A DNA stretch of 7,322 bases, from positions 1 through 7,322 of the forward strand of contig JAUXRT010000148.1 in NCBI GenBank assembly GCA_030681635.1. Direction: 5' to 3'. Made by a program: the position numbers and the translations under genes. The notes under the pieces are model-generated. The model made no database searches and had not been told where the DNA came from. It saw only the letters and a list, made by a program, of their open reading frames with translations. Origin of the DNA: Reyranella sp. GTDB taxonomy: Bacteria > Pseudomonadota > Alphaproteobacteria > Reyranellales > Reyranellaceae. How positions within the stretch are numbered: the first letter of the stretch is position 1; the number at the start of each line of letters is the position of its first letter. Below are positions 1 to 5,618 of this stretch, one piece after another.

Positions 1-6
1 GAAACC

Positions 7-1587
7 ATGCTCGATCAAACCACGTCGCAAGCCGAATTGGAGGAGCGCGCCAACGCGATGGCGCGGCGCTACCGCAAGGACCCGCTGCGCTTCGTGCTCT
101 CGGCCTTTCCCTGGGGCACTCCCGGCACGCCGCTCGCCAAATACGAAGGCCCCGAACCCTGGCAGGCCGAATTGCTGGCCAATCTCCGCGACGACCTCGC
201 CCTCGGCCGCTCGCCCGTGCGCATCGCCGTCGCCTCGGGCCACGGCGTCGGCAAGTCGGCGCTGGTCGCCTGGCTGGTGCTGTGGGCGCTCGCCACGCAG
301 CCGGGCACCCGCGGCGTGGTGACGGCCAACACCGAGACCCAGCTCCGCACCAAGACCTGGGCCGAGCTTGCCAAATGGCACGGCCTCTCGATCTGCCGCG
401 ACTGGCTCGCCTACAGCGCCACGGCGATCGCCGCCGCGGAGGAGGGCAAGGCGGCGGGCTGGCGGGTCGATCTGGTGCCGTGGTCGGCGCACAATGCCGA
501 GGCCTTCGCCGGACTCCATAATCAGGGCGGCCGGCTGCTTCTCGTCTTCGACGAGGCCTCGGCCATCGCCGACACGATCTGGGAAACCGCCGAGGGCGCC
601 TTGACCGACGCCGGCACCGAGATCGTCTGGCTGGCCTTCGGCAACCCGACGCGGAACGGCGGCCGCTTCCACGAGTGTTTCGGCAAGTTCCAGGCGCGCT
701 GGCGCGCGAGCCACGTCGATGCCCGCACTGTGTCCTTCACCAACAAGGCGCAGATCGCCGAATGGGTGCGCGACTACGGCGAGGACTCCGACTTCGTGAA
801 AGTCCGCGTCCGCGGCGCCTTCCCCAAGGCGGGCGCGCTGCAGTTCATCGACGGCGAGCGGGTGCGCGAGGCGATGAATCGCGAGCTGCCCTCAGCGCCC
901 TACGATCCCGTGGTGATGGGCGTCGACGTGGCGCGCTTCGGCGACGACCGCAGCGTCATCTTCATCCGCAAGGGAAGGGACGGCCGCACCTGGCCGATCG
1001 AAAAGCTGAAGGGCCTCGACCTGATGCAGCTCGCCGGCCGCGTCTGCGAGCGCGCGGCCGAGGTGCGGGCGCGCGCCGTGTTCGTCGACGAGGGCGGCAT
1101 CGGCGCTGGCGTCGTCGATCGGCTCAGGCAGCTGGGCGTGCCTGGTGTCCACGGCATCAACTTTGCGTCGAGGCCCGGCGGCTGGACGCCCGAGGGCCAG
1201 GCGCCGCTCTACGCCAACAAGCGCGCCGAGATGTGGGGCATGGCCAAAGGCTGGCTGGAACAGGGCGCGCTGCCCGACGATCCCGAGCTGGCGCAGGACC
1301 TCACCGGCGTCGAATACGGCTACGACGCGAAGAACGCCATCCAGCTCGAACGCAAGGAAGACATGAAGAAGCGCGGGCTGCTGTCACCGGATATTGGCGA
1401 CGCGCTGGCGCTTACGTTCGCGTGGCCACTGCATCCGGAGATGGATCACCGCTGGGGCGACGACAACCCGGGCCGCATCCCCGGCACCTCGCCTTTGGGG
1501 GACTTCGACGTGGCCGCGGCCTGGGACAAGGAGTGGGCGGAGATGGACGACGAGCCCAACGGCTACAATGACGGAGGGTGGCGATGA
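7..1587 (+). CDS. terL: Phage terminase large subunit (ATPase plus nuclease)
   Basis: This is the packaging motor of a tailed phage. It translocates DNA into the prohead using ATP and cuts the concatemer. The 526-residue length is normal for the family. The N-terminal ATPase domain has a Walker A motif SGHGVGKS at residues 77-84, a hydrophobic Walker B strand LLLVFDE ending in D182-E183, and a probable coupling motif FGNPTRNGG at 211-219. The C-terminal RNase H-like nuclease domain shows three acidic sites: D307 in GVDVARFGDD, D361/E362 in FVDEGG, and D465 in DIGDALAL. No frameshift or missing key residue is visible, so the protein could be functional. The ATG has only six bases before it in the window, so I cannot judge its ribosome binding site or see whether a small terminase subunit precedes it. 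Its stop overlaps the next gene. Family assignment is strong; the phage type is unknown. Confidence 0.93.
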   Translation: MLDQTTSQAELEERANAMARRYRKDPLRFVLSAFPWGTPGTPLAKYEGPEPWQAELLANLRDDLALGRSPVRIAVASGHGVGKSALVAWLVLWALATQPGTRGVVTANTETQLRTKTWAELAKWHGLSICRDWLAYSATAIAAAEEGKAAGWRVDLVPWSAHNAEAFAGLHNQGGRLLLVFDEASAIADTIWETAEGALTDAGTEIVWLAFGNPTRNGGRFHECFGKFQARWRASHVDARTVSFTNKAQIAEWVRDYGEDSDFVKVRVRGAFPKAGALQFIDGERVREAMNRELPSAPYDPVVMGVDVARFGDDRSVIFIRKGRDGRTWPIEKLKGLDLMQLAGRVCERAAEVRARAVFVDEGGIGAGVVDRLRQLGVPGVHGINFASRPGGWTPEGQAPLYANKRAEMWGMAKGWLEQGALPDDPELAQDLTGVEYGYDAKNAIQLERKEDMKKRGLLSPDIGDALALTFAWPLHPEMDHRWGDDNPGRIPGTSPLGDFDVAAAWDKEWAEMDDEPNGYNDGGWR

Positions 1588-1988
1588 GCGGCAAGATCGA
1601 CGCCAACCTCGCCCGGGCGTTGATCGAAGCTCACCTGGCCAACCTTCGCTTCGAGCGGGTCATCGACTATCTGCGGCGAGGCCGCCGGTTCGCCGGTAAG
1701 AAATTCTACACGCTGAAGTTCGACTGGAGGGACATTTACACCCGCTTCGACGAGGTCCTGGGCACCGAGAGCGAGTGGACCCATCTGCACGACCTCGAAG
1801 CGGAGTTGTCGCTGCGCCACGATACAGTGCCGCGTCCGTATCCGGCGCGGCACGCCCATGGCCTCCGGCGTGAGCAGCACGCCAAGCGGCTGTGGGGTGA
1901 TCCTGCCCAGTGGGGCGAAGCCGAGCGCTGTCTCTATGAGGCGGCTCTCCTGTTCGAGCAGTCGTGTCGAAATGCGGTCAAGCACTAG
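1584..1988 (+). CDS. Hypothetical protein coupled to terminase
   Basis: I do not recognise this 134-residue protein. It is rich in Arg, Glu and aromatic residues and looks mainly helical, with a charged N-terminal half (RFERVIDYLRRGRRFAGKK, about residues 22-40) and a C-terminal helix ending in AVKH. No signal peptide, membrane segment or cysteine-rich motif is visible. I chose the ATG at 1584 over the in-frame GTG at 1578 because GGAGGG at 1573-1578 sits at good spacing from it, and because it forms an ATGA overlap with the terminase stop, a sign of translational coupling. Its codon use matches the terminase, so it probably belongs to the same phage module. A role in packaging is only inferred from position. 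A hairpin follows the stop directly. Confidence 0.75.
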   Translation: MSGKIDANLARALIEAHLANLRFERVIDYLRRGRRFAGKKFYTLKFDWRDIYTRFDEVLGTESEWTHLHDLEAELSLRHDTVPRPYPARHAHGLRREQHAKRLWGDPAQWGEAERCLYEAALLFEQSCRNAVKH

Positions 1989-1989
1989 G

Positions 1990-2017
1990 GCCGGACTTTG
2001 GTAGGCAAGTCCCCGGC
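1990..2017 (+). terminator. Hairpin after the terminase operon, possible terminator
   Basis: Two bases after the preceding stop, GGACTT (1993-1998) pairs with AAGTCC (2007-2012) around an 8-base loop. After a two-base bulge (2013-2014), GCC at 1990-1992 pairs with GGC at 2015-2017. The position suits a transcription stop, but no T-run follows, so intrinsic termination is uncertain. It also marks roughly where base composition changes from high to lower GC. Confidence 0.4.
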
Positions 2018-2027
2018 GCTCGTGACC

Positions 2028-2088
2028 TCGACTGACGGGTCAATTTCACTATATGTGCGTGTTCTGGTTGCATTTTGTCATATATGTG
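2028..2088 (+). promoter_or_regulatory. Candidate promoter/operator with repeated TATATGTG
   Basis: The 8-mer TATATGTG occurs at 2050-2057 and again at 2081-2088, 31 bp apart (about three helical turns). The first copy forms CAC-TATAT-GTG, with inverted arms; the second is preceded by TCA and contains the palindrome CATATATG (2079-2086). A weak sigma-70-like promoter can be drawn as TCGACT (2028-2033), a 16-bp spacer and TATATG (2050-2055), each matching consensus at four of six positions. Repeated sites before a toxin-antitoxin-like operon would suit autoregulation by the helix-turn-helix protein. That is inference from layout; this stretch is too AT-rich to exclude chance. Confidence 0.3.
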
Positions 2089-2105
2089 GTCGAATTTGGC
2101 CTGAA

Positions 2106-2131
2106 GGAGCCATGCTTCAACGAGAGGCTCC
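2106..2131 (+). promoter_or_regulatory. Hairpin covering a strong ribosome binding site
   Basis: GGAGCC (2106-2111) and GGCTCC (2126-2131) form a perfect 6-bp stem with a 14-base loop (2112-2125). The 5' arm includes most of the Shine-Dalgarno sequence GAAGGAG (2103-2109), and the loop starts with ATG. When folded, the RNA would hide the ribosome binding site of the small leader ORF. The structure is seen directly; a translational control role is inferred. Confidence 0.4.
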
Positions 2132-2162
2132 AGTGCGTGCTCAGACCTTTAATTTCAGGTAG
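2112..2162 (+). CDS. Possible 16-codon leader ORF before the toxin
   Basis: An ATG at 2112, directly after GAAGGAG, opens a 16-codon frame reading MLQREAPVRAQTFNFR and ending in TAG at 2160-2162. The last G of that stop is the first base of the GTG that can start the next gene. The leader has the best ribosome binding site in the region, while the putative toxin gene has a poor one of its own. Translation of the leader could therefore deliver ribosomes to the toxin start. An alternative is that this is the decayed end of an older gene or a chance frame. I see no known leader-peptide sequence, such as runs of one amino acid. Confidence 0.3.
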   Translation: MLQREAPVRAQTFNFR

Positions 2163-2650
2163 TGTTGACCTATATGGCAACAATAGGCGACCTTGAGAAT
2201 GCCGGGAAGCTTATCGGCCACGATGCTGACCTCGAAAGTCATGAGTTCCCCACTCGATGGATCCACTTGGCACCGCAAGCCCTTGCTTGGTTGACGACGG
2301 TCCTTCCCAGCGAAAGCGCTGATGGTGGCCGCAAGATTTCTCCATATGAGCAGGTTGAACAGATTTTCTACGAATATGTCATTGGACGGCCGATGGCTTA
2401 CGCCCGAGATCGTAAGAAACTCAATCCCGTTGGCTACCATGTCTGGGAATTCAAGACGCCTGACGCGCGCCTGTTTGGGTGGTTACCGAAAAGAAGACAT
2501 TTCATCGTCGTATGTGGGCAGATGAAACGTCACCTCACGAACAACAAGGATTACGCGCCGTACGTCGAGAAGGTTGTGCATTTTCGATCGACTCTGGATC
2601 TCGACGAACCGAAATTTCTTACTGGAGTGCTGCCAAATGACATCTGCTAA
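2162..2650 (+). CDS. Putative RelE/HigB-like toxin
   Basis: This is a soluble protein of up to 162 residues with no signal peptide or membrane segment. The C-terminal half has a pattern I associate with RelE/HigB-type proteins paired with XRE antitoxins: VWEFKTPDARLFGWLPKRRHFIVV (about residues 94-117), a beta-rich core with a basic patch, followed by MKRHLTNNKDYAPYVEKV and an acidic tail LDLDEPKFLTG. Such toxins usually cut mRNA on the ribosome. The N-terminal 90 residues are longer than in classic HigB and may be an extra domain. The start is uncertain: GTG at 2162 overlaps the leader stop, TTG at 2165 has AGG nearby, and ATG at 2174 is the first ATG. The gene overlaps the helix-turn-helix gene by 14 bases, toxin first as in higBA. 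Toxin activity is inferred from weak family resemblance plus context. Confidence 0.6.
   Translation: MLTYMATIGDLENAGKLIGHDADLESHEFPTRWIHLAPQALAWLTTVLPSESADGGRKISPYEQVEQIFYEYVIGRPMAYARDRKKLNPVGYHVWEFKTPDARLFGWLPKRRHFIVVCGQMKRHLTNNKDYAPYVEKVVHFRSTLDLDEPKFLTGVLPNDIC
2164..2181. repeat. 18-bp imperfect palindrome over toxin start
   Basis: The sequence GTTGACCTATATGGCAAC matches its own reverse complement at 14 of 18 positions, with perfect GTTG/CAAC arms and a TATA centre. It covers the alternative toxin starts at 2165 and 2174. It also shares the TATATG core with the two upstream motifs at 2050 and 2081. A repressor dimer, for example the downstream helix-turn-helix protein, could bind here. 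Only the symmetry is seen; binding is inferred. Confidence 0.35.
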
Positions 2651-3023
2651 AATAAGTGTCGATAAGCGACGGCGCTCCTATGTTCGCCTTGTTGGTGATA
2701 TTCATCACGCCCTAAACCAAGCGCTTACTGAAGAGCATGCCAAACGTGGCCTCACTAAGTCGCGGATCTCTAAGCTTTTGAATGTTGGCCGGTCTGCAAT
2801 TACTAAGCAGCTCTCTGGCTCCAACAATATGACTCTTGAAACACTAGCTGATCTTGCTCACGCGCTTGATCGGGAAGTGAAAGTTTCTCTGCCAGAACGG
2901 ATGGTGGTCCAACAATCAAATCAAGTCAGCGAACCAGTTAGAAAGGCGATCGTTTCTGAAACGGAGGCTCGAAGGCCGCTTAACTTCGTGAAGGCATTTC
3001 CAGCAACAGCTACGTCTAATTAA
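2637..3023 (+). CDS. XRE-type HTH regulator, putative antitoxin
   Basis: This 128-residue DNA-binding protein has a lambda-repressor-type helix-turn-helix at about residues 38-86: LTKSRISKLLNVGRSAITKQLSG, then MTLETLADLAHALDREVKVSL. This is the usual form in HigA-like antitoxins. The start at 2637 is chosen over an in-frame upstream start at 2574 because GGAG at 2624-2627 lies nine bases ahead and the domain begins soon after. A basic N-terminal stretch (KRRRSYVRLVG, residues 10-20) precedes the domain. The C-terminal 40 residues are polar and look disordered, a plausible toxin-binding segment. It starts inside the end of the putative toxin gene and is followed 11 bases later by a third gene. 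It would be expected to neutralise its neighbour and repress the operon; both roles are inferred from family and layout. A plain regulator is the alternative. Confidence 0.75.
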   Translation: MTSAKISVDKRRRSYVRLVGDIHHALNQALTEEHAKRGLTKSRISKLLNVGRSAITKQLSGSNNMTLETLADLAHALDREVKVSLPERMVVQQSNQVSEPVRKAIVSETEARRPLNFVKAFPATATSN

Positions 3024-3034
3024 GAGTGACGAGC

Positions 3035-3457
3035 ATGAGCGACCCGCGGGCAGCATTCTCTATATTTTGCGATGACATCCGTTTGGAGGCCGGGAATAAG
3101 CTTTCATTCATGGGCGTCTATGGAAGCGAGATAATTTTTAGTGCGCCTTCTCCAGTGACGTGGCCGAAACTGTGCATTGTTACTTGGCTCATTTGCGACG
3201 TAGATGATCTACCAAAGAAAGTTAACGCCAAAGTATATGCGCCGAACTCAGAAGTTGAACTAGCAAGTACGGAAATGGAAACCAACTTCACCGGTATGCT
3301 CAACGACGGTGCTGTTAGGGGTTGGGTCCGACTAGTCCTGCAGCCGACCGATATATTGCTTACTGAGGAGGGCTATTTCCGCGTGCAAGTTGAAGCGGAT
3401 GGGGTCTCTATAAAGGCGGGCCGTCTCAAGGTGCGTTTCAAACCGCCAGCTGCATAA
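3035..3457 (+). CDS. DUF6941-like small protein, third gene of the cassette
   Basis: This 140-residue protein opens with SIFCDDIRLEAGNKLSFMGVYGSEI (about residues 9-33). From memory that pattern, a cytosolic acidic start followed by a 'K-L-x-F-x-G-V-Y' strand, resembles proteins annotated as DUF6941, a family without a known function. The rest alternates short hydrophobic strands with polar turns (KVNAKVYAP, GWVRLVLQPTDILL, YFRVQVEADG, GRLKVRF), suggesting a beta-sandwich fold. There is no signal peptide, and the WLICDV segment is too short for a membrane helix. ATG at 3035 is preferred to GTG at 3026; either leaves the gene close behind the regulator, so one transcript is likely. A chaperone, modulator or sensor for the toxin-antitoxin pair is possible but not shown by the sequence. 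Confidence 0.7.
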   Translation: MSDPRAAFSIFCDDIRLEAGNKLSFMGVYGSEIIFSAPSPVTWPKLCIVTWLICDVDDLPKKVNAKVYAPNSEVELASTEMETNFTGMLNDGAVRGWVRLVLQPTDILLTEEGYFRVQVEADGVSIKAGRLKVRFKPPAA

Positions 3458-3506
3458 GTCGCAAGGTACAATTCCAAAGCTGGGAAACGAGTTGCCGATT
3501 CTCACT

Positions 3507-3526
3507 CAGCGCAAAGATTAGCGCTG
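3507..3526. repeat. 6-bp hairpin after the three-gene cassette
   Basis: CAGCGC (3507-3512) and GCGCTG (3521-3526) form a perfect stem around the 8-base loop AAAGATTA, 50 bases after the third gene. No T-run follows on the + strand, so it is at best a weak terminator. The rest of the gap between 3458 and 3655 holds no gene that I can support. Confidence 0.3.
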
Positions 3527-3640
3527 GAGAAGAGACATCACCGACATCGCTTAGGTTTGACGTTTGGTTCCGTGAACGAGACCACCCATCTGTTGCTACC
3601 CCAAAGCAAAAAATCGGGGCGCGCCAAGATAGTGTTGTTT

Positions 3641-3667
3641 AAAAAAAATGATTGTAGCCCTCGGGCT
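3641..3667 (-). terminator. Possible terminator of msrBA
   Basis: Read on the minus strand, AGCCC and GGGCT (3656-3667) form a short stem with a two-base centre. After seven bases come eight T residues (3648-3641). It lies about 55 bases beyond the msrA stop, in the right orientation. The tiny loop and the gap before the T-run make it a weaker example than usual. Confidence 0.35.
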
Positions 3668-3720
3668 CTTCGACGAACTTCTAATCGCTCGCGTCGCGCC
3701 AGCGCCGCCGTTCAGGCCTT

Positions 3721-4230
3721 CTAGGCTACCTTCGTACGCACCGGCAGTTTCCACTCGGGCCGCACGAAGTGGCAGGTGTAGCCGTTGGGGATGCGTTCCA
3801 GATAGTCCTGGTGCTCCGGCTCCGCTTCCCAGAAGTCGGTGGCGGGCGCGACTTCGGTCACGGCCTTGCCGGGCCACAGGCCGGAGGCGTCGACATCGGC
3901 GATCGTATCCAGGGCGACGCGGCGCTGCTCGTCGGTGGTGTAAAAAATCGCCGAGCGATAGCTGGTGCCGCGGTCGTTGCCCTGGCGATTCAGGGTCGAG
4001 GGATCGTGGATCTGGAAGAAGAACTCCAGCTGCTTGCGAAAGCTCGTCTTCGCCGGGTCGAAAATGATTTCGATGGCCTCGGCATGGCCCTCGTGGTTGC
4101 GATAGGTCGCGTTGGCCACGTGGCCGCCGGTGTAGCCGACCCGTGTCGAGAGGACCCCGGGCAGCTTGCGGATCAGGTCCTGCATGCCCCAGAAGCAACC
4201 GCCGGCCAGAACTGCGCGCTCTTCGCTCAT
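3721..4230 (-). CDS. msrA: Peptide-methionine (S)-S-oxide reductase MsrA
   Basis: MsrA reduces the S epimer of methionine sulfoxide in proteins and free methionine, with electrons normally supplied by thioredoxin. The 169-residue protein has the signature GGCFWG at residues 10-15 with catalytic Cys12, followed by the family blocks GVLSTRVGYTGG (25-36), HEGHAEAIEIIFDP (46-59), FFQIHDPSTLNRQGNDRGTSYRS (71-93) and PEHQDYLERIPNGY (138-151). Cys153 near the C-terminus is a likely resolving cysteine. No signal peptide is seen, so it should be cytoplasmic. The ATG at 4228-4230 overlaps the msrB stop (ATGA), so translation is coupled and both enzymes are made together. The open frame continues far upstream of this ATG, but that part is antisense-like readthrough over msrB and has no family content. 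Confidence 0.96.
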   Translation of the reverse strand: MSEERAVLAGGCFWGMQDLIRKLPGVLSTRVGYTGGHVANATYRNHEGHAEAIEIIFDPAKTSFRKQLEFFFQIHDPSTLNRQGNDRGTSYRSAIFYTTDEQRRVALDTIADVDASGLWPGKAVTEVAPATDFWEAEPEHQDYLERIPNGYTCHFVRPEWKLPVRTKVA

Positions 4231-4676
4231 CTTACGTCCTCCACCTGGTCGAGATAGGCACCATAGCCTGCCGCCTGCATGTCGTCGCGGTGAACGAACC
4301 GCAGCGAGGCCGAGTTGATGCAATAACGCAGCCCGCCGCGATCGCGCGGACCGTCGGGGAACACATGCCCGAGATGGCTGTCGCCGTGCTTGGACCGCAC
4401 CTCGATGCGCATCATGCCGAGCGACCCGTCCTTCAGCTCGGCGACATTGGCGGGCTCGATCGGCTTGGTGAAACTGGGCCAGCCGCATCCCGATTCGAAC
4501 TTGTCGGACGAGGCGAACAGCGGCTCGCCCGACACGATGTCGACATAGACGCCCGGCTCCTTGTTGTGCAGGAGCGGACCGGTGCCCGGGTATTCGGTGC
4601 CGCTTTCCTGTGTCACACGAAACTGCTCCGGAGAGAGCTTCGCGATGGCTTCTGGGGTCTTGCTGTAAGTCGGCAT
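4227..4676 (-). CDS. msrB: Peptide-methionine (R)-S-oxide reductase MsrB
   Basis: MsrB reduces the R epimer of methionine sulfoxide and complements MsrA. The 149-residue protein shows the family blocks FRVTQESGTEYPGTG (19-33), GCGWPSFTKPI (63-73), EVRSKHGDSHLGHVFPDGP (92-110) and GLRYCINSASLRF (115-127). Cys119 in RYCINS is the catalytic residue; Cys64 in SGCGWPSF is the expected resolving cysteine. The two CxxC zinc motifs found in many MsrB proteins are absent (VDIVSGEPLF stands where the first usually lies), so this is the zinc-free form. The ATG at 4674-4676 is chosen over one seven codons upstream because GGGAG precedes it by five bases. It is the first gene of the msrB-msrA pair and is divergent from the GH25 gene. 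No export signal is visible. Confidence 0.96.
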   Translation of the reverse strand: MPTYSKTPEAIAKLSPEQFRVTQESGTEYPGTGPLLHNKEPGVYVDIVSGEPLFASSDKFESGCGWPSFTKPIEPANVAELKDGSLGMMRIEVRSKHGDSHLGHVFPDGPRDRGGLRYCINSASLRFVHRDDMQAAGYGAYLDQVEDVR

Positions 4677-4699
4677 TTTCACTCCCGTCGGGTACACGC

Positions 4700-4722
4700 C
4701 GGAGACTGGTATCGGAGACTGG
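4700..4722. repeat. Tandem CGGAGACTGG repeat in divergent promoter region
   Basis: CGGAGACTGG occurs at 4700-4709 and again at 4713-4722, a 13-bp period. An inverted CTCCG follows at 4731-4735. The repeat lies in the 78-bp gap between the divergent msrB and GH25 genes, where both promoters must sit, so it could be a regulator site. A small local duplication is the simpler alternative. Confidence 0.45.
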
Positions 4723-4754
4723 GAAACATACTCCGAACGCCCTACTGTCGGAAC

Positions 4755-5579
4755 ATGATCTCTCGCCGGAACATCCTCTCAGGCCTCGCTGCTTCAACGG
4801 CGGCCGGCTGCAGTTCCCGACAGGCTTTGACGCCCTATCAGATGCCGATCGCGCCGCCGCCGCCGGATCGGGCGACGCTGGGCCTTGATGCGGTGATCGA
4901 CCTCAGCCGCAGCGTCACCGTCACCGACTTCCGGCTGGTGCGCCAGAGCAACATCCTGGGCGTCATCCATAAGGCGAGCGAAGGCGGCGATTACCTCGAC
5001 ACGGCGTGCGCGGCCAGGCGGCCCCAGGCCGAGGCGGCGGGGTTGCTGTGGGGCACCTATCACTTCGGCACGGGGCAATCCTCGGGCGCGAAGCAGGCGG
5101 CGTTCTACCTGTCCGCATCGCGGCCCGGTCCCCGGACGCTGCTCGCCCTCGACGTCGAGTTCAATGAAAACAATCCGTCGAATTCCATGCGGCTCGACCA
5201 GGCCGAGGAATTCGTGCAGGCGGTGGCCGAGGCGACGGGACGGCTGCCGGTGGTCTATGTGCACCCGGCCTGGGCCAATGGCGATCCGCTGCCGAACTCC
5301 AACCGCAGCTTCGGCGCCCGGATCACGCCCGATTCGATCCTCGCACGCTGCGGCCTGTGGGTCGCCGACTACCACGACTCGCCCGAGGTGCCGCTGGCCT
5401 GGGCGGCGCGGGGCTGGCGGCTCTGGCAGTATGCGGGCGACGAGAGCGCGGGCCGTCCCGCCTACGGCCAGACCAGCATCGTGCAGGGCGTCAGCCACTG
5501 CGACCGCAACCTGTTCAACGGCGACGCGACTGCGCTTGAGCGGTTCTGGAGCCTGGACAGGTCCGCCGATCGGCCTTGA
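4755..5579 (+). CDS. GH25-like lysozyme domain lipoprotein with Tat-type signal
   Basis: This 274-residue protein is predicted to be exported and to act on peptidoglycan. The N-terminus MISRRNILSGLAASTAAGC has a twin-arginine-like SRRNIL motif and a lipobox-like AAGC ending at Cys19, suggesting a Tat-exported lipoprotein. A proline-rich linker (about 27-37) follows. The domain then shows GLDAVIDLSRSVTVTDF (43-59), HKASEGGDYLDTACAARRPQ (72-91), GTYHFGTG (100-107), LLALDVEFNEN (129-139), PVVYVHPAW (165-173), LWVADYH (201-207) and WRLWQYAGD (221-229). This is the usual order for GH25 muramidases. Likely catalytic acids are D133 and E135, with D49 and D206 at active-site positions. The ATG at 4755 is chosen because the signal begins there; the longer upstream frame crosses msrB antisense. 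Its ribosome binding site is weak. Whether it degrades or only binds peptidoglycan is open. Confidence 0.85.
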   Translation: MISRRNILSGLAASTAAGCSSRQALTPYQMPIAPPPPDRATLGLDAVIDLSRSVTVTDFRLVRQSNILGVIHKASEGGDYLDTACAARRPQAEAAGLLWGTYHFGTGQSSGAKQAAFYLSASRPGPRTLLALDVEFNENNPSNSMRLDQAEEFVQAVAEATGRLPVVYVHPAWANGDPLPNSNRSFGARITPDSILARCGLWVADYHDSPEVPLAWAARGWRLWQYAGDESAGRPAYGQTSIVQGVSHCDRNLFNGDATALERFWSLDRSADRP

Positions 5580-5583
5580 GTCG

Positions 5584-5596
5584 AAAAGAATCTTTT
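5584..5596. repeat. A/T-rich dyad after the GH25 gene
   Basis: AAAAGA (5584-5589) and TCTTTT (5591-5596) flank a single A, five bases after the GH25 stop. As RNA it cannot form a normal hairpin with a one-base loop, but the TCTTTT run plus the following GC-rich stretch may help end transcription. Only the symmetry is certain. Confidence 0.25.
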
Positions 5597-5618
5597 AGCC
5601 GAAGCGGGCCGGCGTTTT

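Noticed and set aside
675..1571. 298-codon + strand frame inside the terminase gene
   Set aside because: Arg-rich alternate frame of a high-GC gene whose true frame carries the nuclease motifs.
2141..2440. Minus-strand frame opposite the putative toxin
   Set aside because: No ribosome binding site or family pattern is visible, and the + strand gene is better supported by its overlap with the antitoxin gene.
3620..3627. GGCGCGCC palindrome near the cassette's right edge as an attachment site
   Set aside because: It is an 8-bp GC palindrome with no second copy found at the left edge of the low-GC segment.
4143..4754. Long + strand frame running into the GH25 gene from upstream
   Set aside because: This part lies antisense to msrB and msrA, shows no family content, and a clear signal peptide begins at 4755.
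4231..4797. Upstream extension of the msrA frame on the minus strand
   Set aside because: It covers msrB in another frame, and MsrA homology starts at the ATG at 4230 with a coupled ATGA overlap.
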